Source: Deltaproteobacteria bacterium
GTDB lineage: Bacteria > Desulfobacterota_C > Deferrisomatia > Deferrisomatales > JACRMM01
Direction: 5' to 3'
Assembly: GCA_016218905.1 (NCBI GenBank)
Contig: JACRCS010000629.1
Location: 1 to 6,976, forward strand
Length of the DNA: 6,976 nucleotides
This document shows, in pieces, positions 1 through 6,030 of the stretch (the stretch's first letter is position 1; each line of letters opens with the position of its first letter). A model generated the notes under the pieces. It was not told the origin of the DNA. It worked only from the letters and a program-made list of their open reading frames with translations, and did not search any database. The position numbers and the translations under genes are program-made.

Positions 1-27
1 CCCTGCCTGCTATTCAGCCTCTGCGAT

Positions 28-60
28 GGCCGAACGGCGCTGATTCGCCGCCGTTCGGCC
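28..60. terminator. 12-bp-stem hairpin, possible transcription end of an off-window gene
   Basis: Perfect inverted repeat: GGCCGAACGGCG at 28-39 pairs with CGCCGTTCGGCC at 49-60 across a 9-base loop. No T-run follows on the + strand, so it is not a classic intrinsic terminator. It could stabilise a 3' end before Rho-dependent termination or be a DNA-level protein site. No gene end is identifiable in the 27 bases before it, so the role is inferred only from its strength and its place upstream of a new gene. Confidence 0.35.
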
Positions 61-154
61 TGCCGGTCGCCATGCGCGAACTAATCGCACGGGACACCGG
101 GAGACGGAGGGGTATTTCGTCGGGCTGGATGGATAGGAGTGCGCCCCCGGCGTA

Positions 155-183
155 TTGCGAACCGAATGAGTCCCATTTAGACT
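155..183 (+). promoter_or_regulatory. candidate sigma70-type promoter for the small membrane protein gene
   Basis: TTGCGA (155-160) and TAGACT (178-183) are separated by 17 bases. Each matches 4 of 6 positions of the TTGACA/TATAAT consensus at the ideal spacing. Transcription would begin near 190 and give a leader of about 34 bases carrying the RBS at 209-215. The matches are partial and such pairs arise by chance, so this is a candidate. The -35 hexamer lies within one arm of an inverted repeat (155-162/198-205). Confidence 0.35.
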
Positions 184-205
184 CCGTCCCAAAAGAAGTT
201 CGCAA
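155..205. repeat. nested inverted repeat upstream of the small gene
   Basis: TTGCGAAC (155-162) and GTTCGCAA (198-205) are perfect 8-base inverted arms 35 bases apart. Inside lies a smaller one, GAGTC (168-172) with GACTC (180-184). The downstream arm ends 3 bases before the Shine-Dalgarno sequence. It could be a split operator around the candidate promoter, or a leader RNA fold if transcription starts further upstream. The symmetry is read directly; the role is inferred. Confidence 0.4.
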
Positions 206-223
206 CCCAAAGGAGCAACACCC

Positions 224-379
224 ATGGTTACCGACCTCTTCTTCTTCGTCCCCTTCGCGACGATGTTCGGCATCTTCCTCACCTTGTGGCTGGAAGACCG
301 CGAGCCGAAGCCCGTAGCTGACGCCCACGCCGCTCCGGCGCCCGCGCCGCGTGGGGGCGGCCGTCGCGCCAAGGCGTAG
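224..379 (+). CDS. small single-pass membrane protein, 51 aa, function unknown
   Basis: An ATG at 224 is preceded by AAAGGAG (209-215) at 8-base spacing, one of the best ribosome sites in the window; the stop is TAG 377-379. The protein begins MVTDLFFFVPFATMFGIFLT, and residues 5-23 form one hydrophobic helix. A DRE turn follows, then an Ala/Pro-rich tail (about residues 30-42) and a basic end with RGGGRRAK. The acidic N-terminus and basic C-terminus predict N-out/C-in topology by the positive-inside rule. It has no cysteine or recognisable motif. The general shape (short N-terminal helix, charged tail) resembles accessory subunits of membrane complexes such as CcoQ-like proteins, but no specific similarity is recognised. 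It appears monocistronic: a stem-loop follows at 383-421, and the next gene starts 290 bases on. The RBS, helix and terminal structure together argue that it is real. Confidence 0.68.
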   Translation: MVTDLFFFVPFATMFGIFLTLWLEDREPKPVADAHAAPAPAPRGGGRRAKA

Positions 380-382
380 CTC

Positions 383-421
383 GCTCGCCTTACGAGGGGC
401 GCGCCGCGTCTTCAGGCGAGC
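383..421. terminator. stem-loop just after the small membrane protein gene
   Basis: GCTCGCCT (383-390) and AGGCGAGC (414-421) are perfect 8-base inverted arms around a GC-rich 23-base loop. The structure begins 3 bases after the TAG at 377-379. There is no T-tract, so it is not a textbook intrinsic terminator, but the position suits a 3'-end structure separating this gene from the sensor kinase. Confidence 0.4.
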
Positions 422-470
422 CTCTCCCCAGAAGACTCCTTTCGTGAGAGATTCTCTGCGCTTTCACCTC

Positions 471-508
471 GGCCTAGCCTAGACGCAGACGTGGTCACTG
501 GCCTAGAC
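471..508. repeat. short direct repeats GCCTAGAC in the kinase upstream region
   Basis: GCCTAGAC occurs at 477-484 and again at 501-508, a 24-base period close to two helical turns. A partial copy, GGCCTAG, lies at 471-477. They sit about 160-200 bases before the chosen kinase start, within the 290-base spacer 380-669, where no gene or convincing promoter was otherwise seen. Tandem spacing like this can mark a regulator site, but the units are short. Confidence 0.25.
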
Positions 509-669
509 TCGGCGCAGGCGCGCGCGTCCCGGAAGGGGCGGGCGTGCCCACGTCGGGGGAGCTGCACCGGCAGCAGGCCGCGTCCGCGCACCTCGGCGGA
601 GCCCTCCTCGCTCGACCGCAGCTCCGCACGGCGGGCTGCGGAACCTCGGGGGGCGTTCGAGGGGACACG

Positions 670-3483
670 ATGCCAAAGAAAGCCTGTTGGGGAGCTCTCC
701 TCTCCCTCGCTCTCGGGGGCCTCGCCGCTCTTCTCCTGGCGCAGGCGAGACCTCGGATCGCGATCGTTTCCCTCCTGGCCGGACTCGTTCTGCCGATATT
801 CCTGCTCATTGACACGTGGAGAGAAAAGACCACCGAAGAGAAGCTCCTCCGCGCCGAAGCCAAGTTCCGGGAGCTCTTCGACAGCGCCGCCGATGCCATC
901 CTGATCCACGACCTGGAGGGCCGGATCCTGGAGGTCAACCGGACAGCGTGCGAACGCTTCGAGTACTCGCGGGAGGAACTGCTGCACCTCGGACTCCAGC
1001 AGATCGTGGGCTCCCGGCAGACGGGCAGCTTTGCCGAGCGGATCGACGCACTGAAGCGAACGCCCTACCTGATCTTCGAATCCGAGCACGTCAGCAGGAG
1101 CGGGAGGGTGATACCCGTCGAGGTGCACAGTAACCTCATCGATTACGAGGGCAGGAGCGCGGTGCTGGCCGTCGGCCGCGACATCTCGGAGCGGTGCAAG
1201 GCCGAAGAAACCCTGAGGGAAAGGGAGCGGATGCTCTCCCTCATCGTGAACGCGGTGCCACAGACGATCTTCTGGAAGGACAGGGCGTCGGTCTACCTCG
1301 GGGGCAACGAGAACTTCGCGCGCGCGGCGGGCCTAGAGCAGCTCTGCGATATCTCCGGGAAGACGGACTACGAGCTGCCGTGGCTGCCGGAAGAGGCCGA
1401 GGCGTTCCGGCGGGACGACCAGGAGGTGTTCCAATCTGGACGCGCCAAGCGGCGCATCATCGAGTCGGTGAGGCTCACCGACGGCTCCAGGATCTGGACC
1501 GAGACGAGCAAGATCCCCCTGGTGTCGGAGGACGGTTCTGTCTTCGGCGTTCTCGGCGTCTATGACGATATCACCGAGAGGAAGCGCACCGAGGAGGCGC
1601 TTCGGCAGAGCGAGGAGCGCCTGCGGATCATCTTCGAGACATCTCCGGCGGGCATCTACCAGGTGGAGTCCGACGGCAGGTTCGTCTTCGGGAACCGGCG
1701 CCTGGCCGAGATGCTGGGGTATTCGCTCCCGGAGCTCCTGGAGACCCGATACCAGGATCACGTCGACCCCTCAGAGAGAGACGCGGCCACCGCCAGGATG
1801 TTCGCGCACTTGCGGGGGGAGTTCGAGCACGCGCTGGTGGAACGGCGCTTCGTTCGGAAGGATGGGACGGCGTTCTGGGGCTATCTTTCCTCCAAGGTGA
1901 TGGAGGGGGCCGAGGGGATGCCCCCTTCCATCGTCGGGATCGTCGGCGACATCACCGAGTGGAAGGAGGCCAAGGAAGCCCTGCGCACCGAAAAGGAGCG
2001 CCTCGCGGTCACCCTCCGGTCCATCGGCGATGGCGTGATCACGACTGACGTAGAGGGACGCGTTGTGCTGCTCAACCGGGTGGCGGAGGAACTCTGCGGC
2101 GTTTCGCAGGAAGAGGCCCGAGGGAAGCCGCTGCGGAAAGTCTTCCGGATCCTGCACGAGAAGACCGGCGAGCCCCTGGAGAACCCGGCCGACTCTGCGA
2201 TGCGTTCGGGGAAGACCATCGGGCTCACCAACCACGCGCTGCTCTGCTGCGCCGACGGGACGGAGCGTCCCATCGCCGACTCCGCCGCGCCCATTCTCGA
2301 CTCGGAGGGGCAGACGCTCGGCGTCGTCCTCGTCTTTCGCGACATGACGGAAAAGAAGGCGTTCGAAGAGGAACTTCTCCGCGCGCGCAAGCTCGACTCC
2401 CTCGGCATCCTCGCCGGGGGAATCGCGCACGACTTCAACAACCTCCTGACGGGGATCATGGGAAACATCTCCATGGCCCGGGCGCAGCTCAGTGCCGGCA
2501 CGCCGCTCGCGACCTTCCTGGAGCGGGCTGAAAAGGCCGCCGATCGCGCTACCGAGCTCACGCGGCAGCTCCTCACCTTCTCCAAAGGGGGCAGACCGGT
2601 CAAGAAGCTCGCCTCGCTCCGGGGCATGCTGGTGGACGCGACGGAGTTCAGCCTGAGCGGCTCCAACGTCCGTCCCGAGTTCGACATCTCGGAGGACCTC
2701 TGGCCGGTCGAGGCGGACATCGGCCAGATGGGACAGGTCATTCACAATCTCGTACTGAACGCCGCCCAGGCCATGCCCGGCGGGGGAACCGTCAAGGTCC
2801 GGGCCGAGAACGAGCCTTCCTCCGAGGAGGGCAGCGCGGGATGGATTCGGATCGACGTCGAAGACGCGGGAGTGGGGATCGCGCCGGAAGACCTGGACCG
2901 GATCTTCGATCCGTACTACACGACGAAGCCGAGCGGGACGGGCCTGGGGCTCGCGACCGTCTACTCGATCGTCCGCAATCACGACGGTGAGATCCGGGTG
3001 GTCTCGAAGCTCCGGGAGGGGACCGCCTTCACGATCCGTCTCCCCGCGTCCGGGCGGAGCGCCCTCTTCGCGATCCCGGCAGCCGAGCTGGCCGTCAGGG
3101 GACGGGGCAGGATCCTCGTCATGGACGACGAGGAGATGATTCGAGACCTCCTCCGCTCGATCCTCGAAAGCCTGGGGTACGAACCCACCACGTGCGGGGA
3201 CGGCGCCGAGGCCCTGAAGCTCTACGGCACTCAAATGCGCGCCGGCAGGCCCTTCGACGCCGTGATCATGGACCTCACGATACCCGGAGGAATGGGCGGA
3301 AAGGAGGCGGTCAAGTGCCTCTTGGAACTCGATTCCGCCGCCCGGGTCATCGTCTCCAGCGGATACTCCAACGATCCCGTCCTGGCGAGCTTTCGTGGAT
3401 ACGGCTTTTGTGGGGCCGTGGCGAAGCCGTTTAAGGTAAGGGAACTCGGGGCCGCGCTCGCCCAGGCTTTGGCTCCTGGGTAG
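670..3483 (+). CDS. membrane-anchored multi-PAS hybrid sensor histidine kinase
   Basis: A 937-aa two-component hybrid kinase. Residues about 5-25 and 29-50 are two hydrophobic helices joined by a very short QARPR loop, so it is membrane-anchored but almost certainly senses in the cytoplasm. Four PAS domains follow (about 62-178, 186-304, 312-432, 440-564), with PAS/PAC-type endings such as DISER, DITER, DITEW and DMTEK. The HisKA H-box GGIAHDFNNLL gives phosphoacceptor His587. The ATPase has N-box Asn693/Asn697, G1 DAGVGI (732-737), FDPYYTT (746-752) and GTGLGLA (756-762). The C-terminal receiver keeps Asp819/Asp820, phosphoacceptor Asp868, Ser897 and Lys919, so all catalytic residues look intact. 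No HPt or output domain is present, so its partner is elsewhere. ATG 670 is chosen because MPKK leads directly into the first helix and GAGGGG lies at 659-664. A GTG at 544 would add 42 residues of unlikely composition. Ligands are unknown: no haem- or flavin-binding signature was recognised. Confidence 0.93.
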   Translation: MPKKACWGALLSLALGGLAALLLAQARPRIAIVSLLAGLVLPIFLLIDTWREKTTEEKLLRAEAKFRELFDSAADAILIHDLEGRILEVNRTACERFEYSREELLHLGLQQIVGSRQTGSFAERIDALKRTPYLIFESEHVSRSGRVIPVEVHSNLIDYEGRSAVLAVGRDISERCKAEETLRERERMLSLIVNAVPQTIFWKDRASVYLGGNENFARAAGLEQLCDISGKTDYELPWLPEEAEAFRRDDQEVFQSGRAKRRIIESVRLTDGSRIWTETSKIPLVSEDGSVFGVLGVYDDITERKRTEEALRQSEERLRIIFETSPAGIYQVESDGRFVFGNRRLAEMLGYSLPELLETRYQDHVDPSERDAATARMFAHLRGEFEHALVERRFVRKDGTAFWGYLSSKVMEGAEGMPPSIVGIVGDITEWKEAKEALRTEKERLAVTLRSIGDGVITTDVEGRVVLLNRVAEELCGVSQEEARGKPLRKVFRILHEKTGEPLENPADSAMRSGKTIGLTNHALLCCADGTERPIADSAAPILDSEGQTLGVVLVFRDMTEKKAFEEELLRARKLDSLGILAGGIAHDFNNLLTGIMGNISMARAQLSAGTPLATFLERAEKAADRATELTRQLLTFSKGGRPVKKLASLRGMLVDATEFSLSGSNVRPEFDISEDLWPVEADIGQMGQVIHNLVLNAAQAMPGGGTVKVRAENEPSSEEGSAGWIRIDVEDAGVGIAPEDLDRIFDPYYTTKPSGTGLGLATVYSIVRNHDGEIRVVSKLREGTAFTIRLPASGRSALFAIPAAELAVRGRGRILVMDDEEMIRDLLRSILESLGYEPTTCGDGAEALKLYGTQMRAGRPFDAVIMDLTIPGGMGGKEAVKCLLELDSAARVIVSSGYSNDPVLASFRGYGFCGAVAKPFKVRELGAALAQALAPG

Positions 3484-3490
3484 GGGAGGG

Positions 3491-3512
3491 CCGCTCGTCG
3501 AAGACGTAGCGG
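3491..3512. terminator. hairpin immediately downstream of the kinase stop
   Basis: CCGCTCGTC (3491-3499) pairs with GACG (3503-3506) and AGCGG (3508-3512) around a GAA loop, with one bulged T at 3507. That gives nine base pairs starting 8 bases after the stop codon 3481-3483. No T-run follows. It probably marks or stabilises the 3' end of the kinase mRNA, which would make prkA a separate transcript. Confidence 0.42.
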
Positions 3513-3522
3513 TCGCGCATCC

Positions 3523-3537
3523 CGGAAATCATTTCCG
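3523..3537. promoter_or_regulatory. 15-bp palindrome, operator-like
   Basis: CGGAAATCATTTCCG is a perfect inverted repeat with 7-base arms around a central C. It lies about 245 bases before the prkA start in the 298-base spacer and is more AT-rich in its core than its surroundings. The form fits a dimeric regulator site, but no family is identifiable from the sequence, and a small RNA hairpin is also possible. Confidence 0.33.
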
Positions 3538-3668
3538 CCGACAGCGCTGAAGCGCCCGGGCAGCCAGGGTTCAGCCCGTTGGGGCGGATCGGGCGACCGA
3601 CAACCATGCCATGGAACATGACACACAGGATAACTGAAACTAATTGCGTGCAACCACTGGCCCCGGGG

Positions 3669-3736
3669 ATTCTCGGAGTGTTTTGCTTAACTGGAGCGCT
3701 GGCACTAAGCTGCTAACGTGTAGGCATACCGAGAAT
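3669..3736. repeat. long-spaced inverted repeat enclosing the probable prkA promoter zone
   Basis: ATTCTCGG (3669-3676) and CCGAGAAT (3729-3736) are perfect 8-base inverted arms 52 bases apart, extendable by GG/CC if one T is bulged. Between them lies the least GC-rich part of the spacer, including TTTTGCTTAAC and TGGCACTAAGCTGCT, where a prkA promoter is most plausible. The role is inferred: paired regulator half-sites or a leader RNA stem. Confidence 0.3.
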
Positions 3737-3737
3737 T

Positions 3738-3760
3738 CCGCGCCGGCGGCGCCGGCGCGG
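3738..3760 (+). promoter_or_regulatory. 10-bp GC hairpin in the prkA leader
   Basis: CCGCGCCGGC (3738-3747) pairs perfectly with GCCGGCGCGG (3751-3760) over a GGC loop, and TT/GG wobble pairs can lengthen it. It ends 11 bases before the Shine-Dalgarno GAGGAGG (3771-3777). A stem this stable could act as an attenuator, a 5'-end RNA stabiliser or a modulator of ribosome access. In such GC-rich DNA a hairpin may also be a by-product of composition. Confidence 0.45.
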
Positions 3761-3770
3761 GGGCAGAACC

Positions 3771-3777
3771 GAGGAGG
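3771..3777 (+). promoter_or_regulatory. strong Shine-Dalgarno that sets the prkA start
   Basis: GAGGAGG lies 4 bases before ATG 3782. The frame is open upstream to a TTG at 3644, and that extension would add 46 residues. The near-perfect ribosome site at ATG 3782, and the lack of one at 3644, decide for the shorter 740-residue protein. Confidence 0.75.
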
Positions 3778-3781
3778 CGAC

Positions 3782-6004
3782 ATGCTTGGAGAACTGCAGG
3801 AGCTGCTCAACCGGACCGGCACGAAGAGCCTGGACGAGGAGATCCTCACGTTCACGGAGTACCTGGAGCTCATCAAACGGGAGCCGTGGGTGGCCCGAAC
3901 TACGTTTCAGCTCCTCCACGACATGATGCTCTCCAGCGGGGTGGAGTACACCATCATTCCGGGGAAGCCGATTCGGCATCGCTACTCGTTCTTCGAGAAC
4001 GAGACGCTGGTCGGCCCGTACGTCGTCTTCGGACAGCAGAGGGCGAAGGAGAACCTCGTCGAGAAGATCAGCAACGCGAGCAAGGGGCTCGAGGCCTCGA
4101 AGCGGCTCTGGATCCTCCTCGGCCCTCCGGGCGCCGCGAAGTCCCGCTCCATGGACGCGATCAAGCTCTCGCTGAACGCGTACTCGCGCTCCGAGCAGGG
4201 GAAGACCTACACGCTGCTCCTGCCGACGGTCGACGAACGGCTCAAGGAGAAGGCGCTCTTCCGGGAGAACGACATCTACTACCTCCAGAGCCCGATCTTC
4301 GAGCGCCCCCTCCAGGTCATCCCGCAGGCCCTGCGCGTCGGCTTCACGGAGCGTCTGAACGAGCTCGTCCGCGCGTCCGTGGACATGTCCGACTTCTTCG
4401 ACGCGAACCCCCACTACGACGGGGAGTACCGGATCGAGATCGACGGGCTCGTCTCGCCCTACTCGGATTACATCTTGCGCGACTTCATGAAGGCGAAGAA
4501 CCTGACCTTCGGCGAGCTCCTCCCGCACCTCCGGGTCAAGCGCATGATCTACGAGGCGCGGACGAAGACCGGGATCGGCTCCTACACGCCCCGGGATGAG
4601 AAGAGCCAGGAGGCGGGATCCCTCGTCGGCAACATCGACTACAGCCTCCTGCCGAGGTTCGGGAGCGAATCCCATCCGCTCGTCCACGACTACAAGGGAG
4701 AGCTGTGCGCCGGGGCCAACGGGCTCGTGGAGATCCACGAGATCCTGAAGCTCTCGGACCGCTTCCTCTACGAGATGCTCTTCGCCACGCAGGACCGCTT
4801 CTTCAAGCCCGAGGGCCAGCCGCCGATCCCTTTCAACGGCGTGATCATCGGCCACACGAACTTCCACGAATTCAACATGTTCATGGCCAACGAGTCGTTC
4901 GAGGCGCTCCGGTCGAGGACGACGTTCATCGAGATGCCCCTTTCGGTGACCTTCCAGGACGAGGAGCGGATCTACGGGTACACGTACTCGAATGAGCGGC
5001 GGCGCTGGAGCCCGGACAAGAAGCACCTGGCGCACGTGGCGCCCCACAGCCTGCAGTTCGTGAGCCTGGTTGCGGTGATGACGCGGCTCTACGAGTCCAA
5101 GCAGAACCCGAACCTGACGCTCCTCCAGAAGGCCCTCATCTACGCCGGCCGCGCCGACAGCGGCGTGGACAACAACATGGGTCGCACCATCCTGGAGGAG
5201 TTCGAGTTCATCAAGCCCTCCGAAGGGACCTTCGGGCTCGATCCGCGCTTCATCCAGAACGTTTTCGAGAAGACCGAGCACTTCCAGATCAACGAGTACG
5301 CGGCGAACGTGAAGCGCCTTCGGGAGGAGGAGGGAGAGCCGGCCATGATCACCTCGGTCGCCCTCCGGAACCCGTGCGTGAGCCCGCTGGATCTCTACCT
5401 GCGGATGGAGAACGCGCTCAAGGAGTCCTTCGCGACCGACAAGACGAAGCTCACCCACTACGTCCAGAAGGTCCTGCCGCTGGCGAAGGCGTGGATCTTC
5501 AACCAGGTGGCGAGCGACGTCTACAGCGCGGTGCTGCGCGACGAGTCGGTCATCGAGACGACCTGGAAGAAGTACACCGACCACGTGCGGGCGTATGCGC
5601 ACTCGACGACGGTGAAGCACGAGGTAACCCAGGCCGACGTCCAACCCGATGAGAAGTTCATGCAGGCCATCGAGCAGTACCTCGGCATCCCCGAGAAGGA
5701 CGTCTTCCGCAAGGAGCTCTCGGACGCGATCGCCAGCGTCGGGTTCCAGGTCCTCCTCGCCGACGAGCCGTCCTACCAGAACGCCATCAAGCGGTACGTG
5801 TTCGAAAACGAGTTCAAGTCGCGCGAAAACATCAAGCTCCTCGGTTGGATCAAGAGCGGCTCGAGCGCCGCGGGAGTCCACTCGAAGGAGCAGGAGCAGC
5901 TCAACGAAGCCGTCAAGTACCTGATGGAGAACCTCGGCTACTGCGGCAAGTGCGCCTTCCAGGCGCTCACCGTGACGGCCAACTCGTCGAGCATCGCGGG
6001 ATAG
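3782..6004 (+). CDS. prkA: PrkA/YeaG-family AAA+ serine protein kinase
   Basis: A 740-aa cytoplasmic PrkA-family protein. These are AAA+ ATPases described as serine kinases and, for a Bacillus member, as an ATP-dependent protease, acting in starvation, stress or sporulation. The AAA core spans about residues 80-400: Walker A GPPGAAKS (114-121), an acidic Walker B-like segment NGLVEIHEIL (313-322), sensor-1-like GHTN (357-360), and an Arg-containing LRSR (376-379) where arginine fingers usually lie. SLVGNID (280-286) and PFNGVII (350-356) are family hallmarks. The C-terminal PrkA domain covers about 420-730. It is roughly 100 residues longer than E. coli YeaG (about 644 aa), partly through additional sequence at about 190-275 between Walker A and SLVGNID. 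The C-terminus ends in a Cys-x-x-Cys (721-724) and a Ser-rich tail. The gene is followed after 26 bases by a DUF444 gene, the usual operon partner. In E. coli yeaGH is under nitrogen and stationary-phase control; the control here is unknown. Confidence 0.95.
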   Translation: MLGELQELLNRTGTKSLDEEILTFTEYLELIKREPWVARTTFQLLHDMMLSSGVEYTIIPGKPIRHRYSFFENETLVGPYVVFGQQRAKENLVEKISNASKGLEASKRLWILLGPPGAAKSRSMDAIKLSLNAYSRSEQGKTYTLLLPTVDERLKEKALFRENDIYYLQSPIFERPLQVIPQALRVGFTERLNELVRASVDMSDFFDANPHYDGEYRIEIDGLVSPYSDYILRDFMKAKNLTFGELLPHLRVKRMIYEARTKTGIGSYTPRDEKSQEAGSLVGNIDYSLLPRFGSESHPLVHDYKGELCAGANGLVEIHEILKLSDRFLYEMLFATQDRFFKPEGQPPIPFNGVIIGHTNFHEFNMFMANESFEALRSRTTFIEMPLSVTFQDEERIYGYTYSNERRRWSPDKKHLAHVAPHSLQFVSLVAVMTRLYESKQNPNLTLLQKALIYAGRADSGVDNNMGRTILEEFEFIKPSEGTFGLDPRFIQNVFEKTEHFQINEYAANVKRLREEEGEPAMITSVALRNPCVSPLDLYLRMENALKESFATDKTKLTHYVQKVLPLAKAWIFNQVASDVYSAVLRDESVIETTWKKYTDHVRAYAHSTTVKHEVTQADVQPDEKFMQAIEQYLGIPEKDVFRKELSDAIASVGFQVLLADEPSYQNAIKRYVFENEFKSRENIKLLGWIKSGSSAAGVHSKEQEQLNEAVKYLMENLGYCGKCAFQALTVTANSSSIAG

Positions 6005-6018
6005 GGAAGCATCCCGCG
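5995..6018. promoter_or_regulatory. intercistronic stem-loop spanning the prkA stop codon
   Basis: CGCGGGAT (5995-6002) pairs perfectly with ATCCCGCG (6011-6018) over an 8-base loop. The stop TAG (6002-6004) lies at the stem-loop junction, and the stem ends 2 bases before AGGAG (6021-6025), the ribosome site of the next gene. A ribosome terminating on prkA would melt it, so it could couple translation of the DUF444 gene to prkA or set the protein ratio. The structure is seen; the function is inferred. Confidence 0.45.
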
Positions 6019-6030
6019 CCAGGAGCGCCC

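Noticed and set aside
499..514. GG-N10-GC spacing resembling a sigma54 promoter before the kinase
   Set aside because: Only the GG and GC dinucleotides and two other positions fit; frequent by chance in GC-rich DNA.
544..669. GTG 544 as the kinase start, adding 42 residues
   Set aside because: The extra residues are Ala/Gly/Arg-rich with no domain. The MPKK start at 670 leads directly into the first membrane helix and has GAGGGG in front.
1771..3234. 487-residue open frame on the minus strand opposite the kinase
   Set aside because: Same composition artefact; the + strand holds intact PAS, HisKA, ATPase and receiver motifs.
3231..3653. 140-residue minus strand frame covering the spacer and the kinase 3' end
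   Set aside because: It overlaps the receiver domain codons, has no family motif, and its spacer part is irregular in composition.
3685..3691. GCTTAAC, matching the integron inverse core RYYYAAC
   Set aside because: No GTTRRRY partner at suitable distance, no integrase and no cassette arrangement; a chance match.
3606..3716. 36-residue + strand frame beginning MPWNMTHRIT with a hydrophobic C-terminal half
   Set aside because: No Shine-Dalgarno before ATG 3606, and it overlaps the likely promoter zone; no independent support as a leader peptide.
3644..3781. TTG 3644 as the prkA start, adding 46 residues
   Set aside because: No ribosome site precedes it, the translated leader includes the GC hairpin, and ATG 3782 has GAGGAGG at 4 bases.
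3713..5881. 722-residue open frame on the minus strand opposite prkA
   Set aside because: Its translation is Arg/Leu/Val/Glu-rich low-complexity sequence typical of the antisense of GC-rich codons, and the + strand encodes an unmistakable PrkA.
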